Assembly (NCBI GenBank): GCA_031411055.1
Contig: JANOAI010000054.1
Span: 1 to 13,219 of the forward strand
From: JAIYDQ01 sp031411055
GTDB taxonomy: Bacteria > Planctomycetota > Planctomycetia > Pirellulales > Pirellulaceae
Reading direction: 5' to 3'
Length of the DNA stretch: 13,219 nucleotides
Shown in pieces: positions 8,140 through 13,219 of this stretch (within the stretch, counting starts at the first letter, position 1; each line of letters begins with the position of its first letter). The notes beneath the pieces were generated by a model that made no database searches, was not told the DNA's origin, and worked only from the letters and a program-made list of their open reading frames with translations. Both the position numbers and the translations under genes were made by a program.

Positions 8140-8373
8140 TTATGCGGCCCGACCGACTTGGATGGGAGGCTTCTTGGAAATTGGCAATGCAACCACTGGC
8201 TCAGTTTTTTGCTTCAGGTCAACTTCAACTTCCAGTTCGTTTCGTAAGACCTTGACATGAGGCGGCGCAACGATGCCGATTCGAACTTTTTCACCTGAGA
8301 CGCGAACAATCGTCAAGACAATATCGTCTCCGAGATGCACGCTTTCCGATTCGCGACGTGAAAGAATCAACAT
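8140..8373 (-). CDS. csrA: Carbon storage regulator CsrA (RNA-binding translational regulator)
   Basis: Seventy-seven residues from the ATG at 8373, beginning MLILSRRESESVHLGDD, which aligns with the start of E. coli CsrA; 27 in-frame codons upstream are leader sequence. RNA-contacting positions are kept: L4, R6, R7 and R44 (in KVLRNE). RIGIVAP (31-37) is the family core. The GE of the common RRxGE motif is SE here, and the tail after residue 52 is about 15 residues longer than in the enteric protein, ending KKPPIQVGRAA. CsrA dimers bind GGA motifs, often in hairpin loops near start codons, and block or activate translation. The gene lies 101 nt downstream of a small same-strand gene and probably shares its transcript. 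Its own leader carries several GGA motifs, two of them in hairpin loops, so autoregulation is likely. Confidence 0.96.
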   Translation of the reverse strand: MLILSRRESESVHLGDDIVLTIVRVSGEKVRIGIVAPPHVKVLRNELEVEVDLKQKTEPVVALPISKKPPIQVGRAA

Positions 8374-8381
8374 GTTGGATA

Positions 8382-8392
8382 TCCGTTTCCTT
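8382..8392 (-). promoter_or_regulatory. csrA ribosome-binding region with two GGA motifs
   Basis: On the minus strand the segment reads AAGGAAACGGA. The first GGA (8388-8390) is within AAGGA, 14 nt from the ATG; the second (8382-8384) is about 8 nt from the ATG and more likely pairs with 16S rRNA. Both are possible CsrA contacts, and binding here would block translation start. Confidence 0.45.
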
Positions 8393-8398
8393 AATCTA

Positions 8399-8427
8399 AG
8401 TCCGCCGCTCCACTTTGTCGGCGGACT
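8399..8427 (-). promoter_or_regulatory. Leader hairpin 1 with GGA in the loop (candidate CsrA site)
   Basis: Perfect 9-bp inverted repeat, AGTCCGCCG (8399-8407) and CGGCGGACT (8419-8427), with an 11-nt loop. In the csrA mRNA sense the loop is ACAAAGTGGAG, which shows GGA (8409-8411). It is 26 nt upstream of the csrA ATG. No T-run follows on the minus strand, so it is unlikely to be an intrinsic terminator. Confidence 0.6.
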
Positions 8428-8437
8428 CCACCTACTG

Positions 8438-8461
8438 AGACGCGTTGCATCCATCGCGTCT
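8438..8461 (-). promoter_or_regulatory. Leader hairpin 2 with GGA in the loop (candidate CsrA site)
   Basis: Perfect 7-bp inverted repeat, AGACGCG (8438-8444) and CGCGTCT (8455-8461), with a 10-nt loop. In the mRNA sense the loop is ATGGATGCAA, containing GGATG (GGA at 8450-8452), close to the core of known CsrA sites. It lies just after the stop of the upstream gene and before hairpin 1. Confidence 0.55.
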
Positions 8462-8474
8462 ATCGCCGTCGAGT

Positions 8475-8774
8475 TTATACCAAACTTCCCTGTGAAGTCT
8501 TTCCAATATTTAACTCGCTTATATTATACGAGGCCGATCGTTCGCCACCTGAGTCATAACATAGGATACGCGAAGAAACAGTATCGAGGATTGCTGTGAG
8601 CCGAATGCTTCGTGGTCCATGTAGACAATAAAACACGCCACATGCCACGCCTTGGCGTTGCAATACTCTTTGCGTCATCGGGAAGGCATTCGGAAGTAAG
8701 CCATATTGTTCGCTTAGCTCGTTCATGACAAATTCACGAATGCTGTCCAGATCGAAACTTTCTTCTAAACCCAT
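8475..8774 (-). CDS. Small conserved-type protein of unknown function, upstream of csrA
   Basis: Ninety-nine residues from the ATG at 8774, supported by AAGGAG 12 nt upstream. The N-terminal half is acidic and helical (MGLEESFDLDSIREF, then ELSEQYGLLPNAFP). The second half looks beta-rich, with FYCLHGPRSIRLTAI (48-62) and ILCYDSGGER (70-79). Cysteines occur at 45, 50 and 72, but not in a clear metal-binding pattern. It has no signal peptide or membrane helix, so it is probably cytoplasmic. I recall similar proteins with the CLHGPR signature in planctomycetes, but this is memory, not a search, and I assign no function. It is followed 101 nt later by csrA on the same strand, the likely co-transcribed partner. 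Confidence 0.8.
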   Translation of the reverse strand: MGLEESFDLDSIREFVMNELSEQYGLLPNAFPMTQRVLQRQGVACGVFYCLHGPRSIRLTAILDTVSSRILCYDSGGERSASYNISELNIGKTSQGSLV

Positions 8775-9151
8775 GTTCGGGCTTCACTCCTTGCGGTGCT
8801 CATCTAGTTCTGACTTGAGAGCCATTCGTCGTAGGCTCATTGCGGCAAAGCAATCTATCGACTGAGCCTGCATTTCTATTCAGTGCTGATCCAAGCCCCG
8901 AAAAGACGGCACAAGCGGCTTTCGCGAATTATGCATTACATTGAGCTTGTCAAAACGCCCGGAAAATACCGACTGAATTGATCGAAGGACTTATTCGGTC
9001 GGCTAAACGACAGAGGGGGCTGAGAAGCTTTTCTACCTGTTTCGAAATTGAGGTTCAAATTTGTTCGGTTTTGACGACAATGAGGCCTCCATCGCGCTGG
9101 AAGCGGTGTGTTGTTCCATTCCATTCCTTTTCGCTGAGTAATTTGTCGTAT
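8775..9151. other. Gene-free divergent intergenic region
   Basis: This 377-bp stretch lies between the starts of the small csrA-linked gene (minus) and the hydrolase (plus). It holds the AAGGAG ribosome site for the minus-strand gene (8787-8792) and a nested inverted repeat (8833-8869). An open plus frame runs from 8978 into the hydrolase, but its residues do not resemble the hydrolase family. I could not identify a good promoter for either gene. Confidence 0.6.
8833..8869. repeat. Nested inverted repeat in the intergenic region
   Basis: Outer arms AGGCTCA (8833-8839) and TGAGCCT (8863-8869) are perfect complements 23 bp apart. Inside is a second small hairpin, ATTGC (8839-8843) and GCAAT (8850-8854), with a six-base loop, sharing one base with the outer arm. 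It sits about 60 bp upstream of the minus-strand ATG at 8774 and may be an operator or a leader structure. Confidence 0.4.
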
Positions 9152-9877
9152 ATGGCCCGCCACTGGAATTTTCAACGCGAAAAAATTGGAGAACTGAATT
9201 GTGCCTTCGTTCTGCCTCCGGACTCAATCACTCCAGAACGATTGTGCGTTCTATGTCATGGGTTCGGTGCGTCGGGAGATGACCTCGTTAGTCTCGCGGA
9301 ACCCATGATCCAAAGTCTCTCGAAAGGTGCGAAAGTGCCCGTCTTTGTTTTTCCGGAAGCTCCGATTGATTTAGCTTCGCAAGGTATGCCCGGCGGACGG
9401 GCTTGGTGGCCCTTGAACATGGCTCGGTTGATGCAGCTTGCCGCTACCAATGATTTCGGCGCGATGCGAAACGAGGTTCCACCGGGCATCGACAGCGCGC
9501 GTAGCATGCTCGTTGCAATCATCGAGGTTCTCATAGAGAGATACGCGATCGGCTACGAACAGTTAACGATAGGCGGTTTCTCCCAAGGGGCGATGCTAGC
9601 GACCGATACGACGCTTCGCGGAATCAAAGAACCGCCCGGGAAGCTGCTTGCGATGTCCGGAGCTCTTATCTGTGAGAGTCTTTGGAACGCGCAAGCTTCT
9701 CGACTCAAAAATTTAGAAATCGTTCAATCGCACGGCCGTCAAGATTCCATTTTGCCCATTCAAACCGGACGTTGGCTACACGAGTTCTTTCAATCCTCGC
9801 CCGCCAAAATCGATTACACCGAATTCGATGGAGATCACACCATCCCATACGAAATTATCCCAAAACTTCTCGGCTAA
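9152..9877 (+). CDS. Alpha/beta-hydrolase, phospholipase/carboxylesterase (Abhydrolase_2) family
   Basis: A 241-residue protein from the ATG at 9152 (MARHWNFQREKIGELN), close to the family's usual 210-240 residues. Started at 8978 it would be 299 residues, with an N-terminal extension unlike the family. The oxyanion-hole strand is LCVLCHGFGASGDDL (31-45). The nucleophile elbow is GFSQG with S144, the acid is D198 in SHGRQDSILP, and the base is H229 in FDGDHTIP, so the Ser-Asp-His triad is complete. An insert PGGRAWWPLNMARL (80-93) is a substrate-pocket feature of this group. Such enzymes hydrolyse carboxyl or thioester bonds of small acyl substrates; the natural substrate is unknown. No signal peptide is evident, so it is probably cytoplasmic. 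It ends 41 bp before the convergent pseudokinase gene. No clear Shine-Dalgarno supports the start. Confidence 0.9.
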   Translation: MARHWNFQREKIGELNCAFVLPPDSITPERLCVLCHGFGASGDDLVSLAEPMIQSLSKGAKVPVFVFPEAPIDLASQGMPGGRAWWPLNMARLMQLAATNDFGAMRNEVPPGIDSARSMLVAIIEVLIERYAIGYEQLTIGGFSQGAMLATDTTLRGIKEPPGKLLAMSGALICESLWNAQASRLKNLEIVQSHGRQDSILPIQTGRWLHEFFQSSPAKIDYTEFDGDHTIPYEIIPKLLG

Positions 9878-9918
9878 TAACCAATTCTCTTGATCGAATG
9901 CTGAAGACGATGCAAAGC

Positions 9919-12900
9919 CTAGTTCGATTTGGCGGAAAATTCCGGCGGAATAGGATGATTGGATGACTGGGCGGCTGGGCGGGTGGCAAAGGTAATATTG
10001 GTTTCCGAGTCGGATACGTCGACGATCCAGAGAACGACTTGTTTGTCCTCCGTAATCGATGCAACGGTTCGATCGGGGTTTAGACGTTTCGCGATGTCGG
10101 TCAGCAAGTTACGCAAAGGTTGCTGCTTGAATCGGAAGTCGCGAACTTGTTGATTGCGAGTCACGCCGGCGAGCTCGAAGGCTTTCCCGTCGATAGCAAT
10201 TTTGATGGGTGTGCTTCCGGCTGGCAGCGCCTTGTTGACCTCTTCGTTGATCGACGCCAGCGCTAAATCGAGCGGTTCTTGATCGAAACCGATGTCGACT
10301 AAGAAGTCTAAAACAGCCTCGCCTTTGACGCCGCCCGCGGCCGCTGGTTTGCCAATTGACGGTGTTGTGCTTACGATCGTTGGAGGTGCAGCGGATTGTA
10401 AACTCATCCAGCTCGCAACCAGCAGGTTTGCCGAAGCCGATTTTGGAAGATAGAAATTGGTGACAACTTGGCCGTTTTCCAGCCCAAATCGTTGGTATTT
10501 GGTGAGCATTCGAAGCATTTGAGGAAACCGCGATGCAAGCGATCGCCAAAAGGCATTCGGTGGGGCTGCATTGATTTCCGCTTCGAGGGTGTTGGCAAGC
10601 GGTTTCATTTTGTCTCGCAATTCATTCATGAATCGCAAAGCGTCGTCGTTGGTATTTCCGACGATGCGCACTTCTCCATACCAATCGGGTTCTTGGGTGG
10701 ATGTGATTAAGATCGCTTGCGTTTTTTCATCGAACCAAGTTTTACAAAGATCCCGTAGTCGTGGGGATACACTCGGGAGTAGGCTCCGTGCATCGGCAAA
10801 AAAAGGGGGAGTTGAAAGAATGGCAGTGAAATCTGATTTGGCATCGCTTACTTGCCAAAGCTGCTCCATTTGCCGGCGTAGCGGGCCAGCCTTGCCCCCT
10901 TGTTCAGCCAGCTCTTTAATCAATTCGATGGGCCCTAGCGTCCAAGTATCGAATGTATCTTGTTCATTGTTCGAACGGTGACTGGTAAATATTGCCTTAT
11001 CTTGGACAGTCCAATACTTAAAGTTTTCGGCGACTGTTTGCTCCGTTGCGTTCCCAACACGCTTTTTAAAGTCGGCCGCCGAGATGGCTTGACGCAACTT
11101 GATTCGATAACACAAGCGTGGCCAACCATCGCTCCGGCCACCATACAACGCAATCGTCAGGTCATCCATTTCATCGACCTTCCAACCGCCCAATTTGGCG
11201 ATTGGCTGCCAGATCATGTCAATTTCGGAAGCGGCGACTTCGGCAATTGTTTTTCCATGTTCGGTGGCAAACCAACTTTGCGGGTGCAAAAATACAAATC
11301 CTTGAGCACCTGGAGGTAGCATTTCAAGTGAATAAGGTTGGGCTGGATGAGGTGGAAGCCATGGTAAGCTATCGTCATTTTCGGCTAACGTAAACTGTTC
11401 TGTGAACAAATCGGTCGAGCGCATTCGCACGTGCTCAACGCCCGCTGGCGCTTCAGGAGTAACGTTGGATGCGACGGGAGAAGTCGTGATGGGGGCTGAA
11501 GCAGCTAAATCACTGCCGTTCGGTGGCTGTGACGGTTTGGAATCGTACGGCGATAAAAGCCAGACCAAACCACCAAGTAAAACAACACAGCCAGCCAACA
11601 TCGACGGTAGTAACCAAACGGGTCGATTGGCTTTCTTCTTGATGGCTTTGGCTTTAGCTTTTGGCTGTAAGGAAGAAAAAGGATCTGCCTTACTTTGCGC
11701 AGGACCTAAGCTCGCGGTGGCTGCTTGAATTGGCTTCGCATCCGGAATCTGTTTTGACTTGAGGGCAACAGGTTCCGAGGTGGTTGGCTCAGTTGGAACG
11801 ACGGGGGGTAGCTCGCTTGGTAATACCTCCTTCTCCAATGTCGTAGCTACGGCAGCGGTTTTTTCGGGCTCGTTCGGTTCCGGACGTACTAATTCAATGT
11901 TTGGTGAAGATGTTGCGACGATTTGATCCGAGGCAATCGTCTTCTTGTTTTTGGTCGGCAATGCATCATTCGAGCTCAAGCGCGTCGCTCGCTTCTTGTC
12001 TACGGCCTCGGTTACTTTCGGTCCAACGCTGATGGCGGGTATGGATTCCGGAACCACTTTTTTGCTCGTATCATTCTTTGGAGGAATGACTGCTTCCAGA
12101 TTGCTTTGTGTTGAATCGGGGCTGCTCTCAGCGAGCCCCGGCTTACTCCCTTTGCCGGAACTGGTAGGAGGTGCAGTCGACGCCAGCGTTTTGGCATCGG
12201 TAGGTAGCTTCTGTGGAGCTGATCTTGGGCCACCGATCGCGTTGAGTGCTACCGATAAGAGTCCAGCATTGGCGAAGCGGGAACCTGGATTCTTCGAAAG
12301 CATATGCATTAAGCACTTCTGTTGTCCCGAAGTGAGACCAGGCGCATTTGGAATTGCAAGCGGAAGTTTTGCGGCGGCCGTCGGGATTCTGTCCATCATC
12401 ATTTCGGCGTAGGGAATCTGGCCAGTGAGCAGTTCCCACCACAAGCACCCGAGCGCATAGATATCGGTGGAAGGTGTCGGTTGTTGGCCGGGGGCGCTGA
12501 ATTCCGGCGCTGCATAACGGATTCGAAAATCTTGGTCATCCGGGACCCCAACGGCGGCTGGGGTAATGGCCCCTAACGGAGTCGCGGGGTAGAAGAATGG
12601 ATCACGCAGCAGCGTCACTTCACTTTCGCCATCCCACCAAACTTGATCAATTCCGATCCGTCCGTGCACAATCAATTCGGCGTGTAGTTTTGAAAGCGCG
12701 GAAGAGATGCCAAGGATGATTTGAAACGCTTCCGTAGCCGGGACGATACGGTCGGGCAATTCTTTGATACGATCGCGGAGCGGTCGACCTTCAGCGGGGG
12801 TCGCGGCGATGATCAGGTAGTCATCGATGTAAGCGGGCGGAGAGAGGCTTTGCAATCCTTCGCCTCGAATGTTGGCATGGCTTCGCGCGAATAAAAGGCT

Positions 12901-13219
12901 CGGAGGATATCGATCCATGTCGGGCCGCTTAAGTCGATCCTTTGAAATCGCGTAAAGCCAACGAGCGGCATTGCTTGAAGGATCGATCGCTTCAAACCAA
13001 TCGGCGAGTGCTGGGACTGCTAACGGAGCTAATAACTTGTGTCGGCCAATGGTGAGCGTTTGTAGGTCATTGCTGAGGAGTGCGTTGGCTTGAAACGGGG
13101 TGAGTCGCCCACGTTTGACCAATTGCGACAACATCAATTGAGGATTGTCCAGAACGGCGTTGCCACTGGTTTCCAGAAGTTCGCTTGCCCAAAGTCGGCA
13201 CTCAGACGCCGTCGCAATC
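9919..13219 (-). CDS. Large membrane-anchored kinase-like protein (probable pseudokinase) with C-terminal STN-like domain; 5' end cut by window edge
   Basis: The frame stays open to the right edge, so the true start is outside; 1,099 residues are visible. Numbering here begins at the TTG at 13137. The preceding residues (WASELLETSG) and LVKRGRLTPFQANALL are the N-terminal segment common in planctomycete kinases. Kinase-like region (about 30-300): the catalytic loop reads HGRIGIDQV (158-166) instead of HRDLKPxN, so the catalytic Asp is missing; DFG is RDPFF (178-182). AAPEF (209-213) and DIYALGCLWWELLTG (225-239) are well kept. No glycine-rich loop or clear VAIK lysine is seen. Then a Pro/Ser/Lys-rich linker (about 302-505), one membrane helix (506-528) and an extracytoplasmic region to 1072. 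Its last part (about 940-1042) contains GVTRNQQVRDFRF and PLRNLLTDIAKRLNP, resembling secretin/TonB short N-terminal modules. It is probably a scaffold or signalling protein rather than an active kinase. Confidence 0.88.
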   Translation of the reverse strand, partial: IATASECRLWASELLETSGNAVLDNPQLMLSQLVKRGRLTPFQANALLSNDLQTLTIGRHKLLAPLAVPALADWFEAIDPSSNAARWLYAISKDRLKRPDMDRYPPSLLFARSHANIRGEGLQSLSPPAYIDDYLIIAATPAEGRPLRDRIKELPDRIVPATEAFQIILGISSALSKLHAELIVHGRIGIDQVWWDGESEVTLLRDPFFYPATPLGAITPAAVGVPDDQDFRIRYAAPEFSAPGQQPTPSTDIYALGCLWWELLTGQIPYAEMMMDRIPTAAAKLPLAIPNAPGLTSGQQKCLMHMLSKNPGSRFANAGLLSVALNAIGGPRSAPQKLPTDAKTLASTAPPTSSGKGSKPGLAESSPDSTQSNLEAVIPPKNDTSKKVVPESIPAISVGPKVTEAVDKKRATRLSSNDALPTKNKKTIASDQIVATSSPNIELVRPEPNEPEKTAAVATTLEKEVLPSELPPVVPTEPTTSEPVALKSKQIPDAKPIQAATASLGPAQSKADPFSSLQPKAKAKAIKKKANRPVWLLPSMLAGCVVLLGGLVWLLSPYDSKPSQPPNGSDLAASAPITTSPVASNVTPEAPAGVEHVRMRSTDLFTEQFTLAENDDSLPWLPPHPAQPYSLEMLPPGAQGFVFLHPQSWFATEHGKTIAEVAASEIDMIWQPIAKLGGWKVDEMDDLTIALYGGRSDGWPRLCYRIKLRQAISAADFKKRVGNATEQTVAENFKYWTVQDKAIFTSHRSNNEQDTFDTWTLGPIELIKELAEQGGKAGPLRRQMEQLWQVSDAKSDFTAILSTPPFFADARSLLPSVSPRLRDLCKTWFDEKTQAILITSTQEPDWYGEVRIVGNTNDDALRFMNELRDKMKPLANTLEAEINAAPPNAFWRSLASRFPQMLRMLTKYQRFGLENGQVVTNFYLPKSASANLLVASWMSLQSAAPPTIVSTTPSIGKPAAAGGVKGEAVLDFLVDIGFDQEPLDLALASINEEVNKALPAGSTPIKIAIDGKAFELAGVTRNQQVRDFRFKQQPLRNLLTDIAKRLNPDRTVASITEDKQVVLWIVDVSDSETNITFATRPAAQSSNHPIPPEFSAKSN

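Noticed and set aside
8399..8427. Hairpin 1 as an intrinsic terminator for the upstream gene
   Set aside because: No T-run follows the stem on the minus strand, and the loop GGA next to csrA fits a protein-binding site better.
8978..9151. N-terminal extension of the hydrolase from the upstream ATG
   Set aside because: The 58 extra residues do not resemble the family or a signal peptide; the start at 9152 gives normal length.
11945..12412. A 155-codon plus-strand open frame
   Set aside because: Antisense to the kinase-like gene, over its linker and C-lobe; a compositional shadow.
1..13219. CRISPR array, tRNA, rRNA, insertion sequence or prophage
   Set aside because: No spaced direct repeats, no tRNA-like cloverleaf, no transposase or phage gene is visible in either strand.

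Overview
The window looks like chromosomal DNA of a planctomycete, probably a Pirellulales-type marine lineage. The evidence is gene content: a Cache-sensor Ser/Thr kinase that opens with the N-terminal helix typical of these kinases, a very long membrane-anchored kinase-like protein with a C-terminal STN-like domain, a solo csrA, and small proteins of planctomycete type. Base composition is close to even, most genes are widely spaced, and Shine-Dalgarno signals are often weak. I see no insertion sequence, CRISPR array, tRNA, rRNA or phage gene.

Left part (1-6376, all minus strand). Reading in the direction of transcription, a prepilin-peptidase-like membrane protein overlaps pyrK, the electron-transfer subunit of dihydroorotate dehydrogenase, by ATGA. 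Separate units follow: tpx (thiol peroxidase), a two-helix small membrane protein, a metallo-beta-lactamase/beta-CASP RNA-processing nuclease, and a Ser/Thr kinase with a periplasmic Cache-type sensor, cut by the left edge.

Middle (6377-9877). A divergent intergenic region leads to a class II-type DNA photolyase on the plus strand. It converges, with a 7-nt spacer, on a minus-strand pair: a small conserved-looking protein, then csrA. The 101-nt leader between these two folds into two hairpins that both show GGA in the loop, and two more GGA motifs lie at the csrA ribosome-binding site. This is the layout expected of CsrA autoregulation. A 377-bp gene-free stretch separates this pair from a plus-strand alpha/beta-hydrolase (phospholipase/carboxylesterase family).

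Right part (9919-13219, minus). One very large gene, cut at its 5' end by the right edge, encodes a kinase-like domain whose catalytic loop has lost the HRD aspartate (a likely pseudokinase). It continues into a long Pro/Ser/Lys-rich linker, one membrane helix and an extracytoplasmic region of about 540 residues ending in an STN-like module.

The genes are mostly housekeeping or regulatory and do not form one pathway. Points worth following are the csrA leader, the pseudokinase, and the prepilin-peptidase-like protein that seems to lack catalytic aspartates yet is translationally coupled to pyrK.
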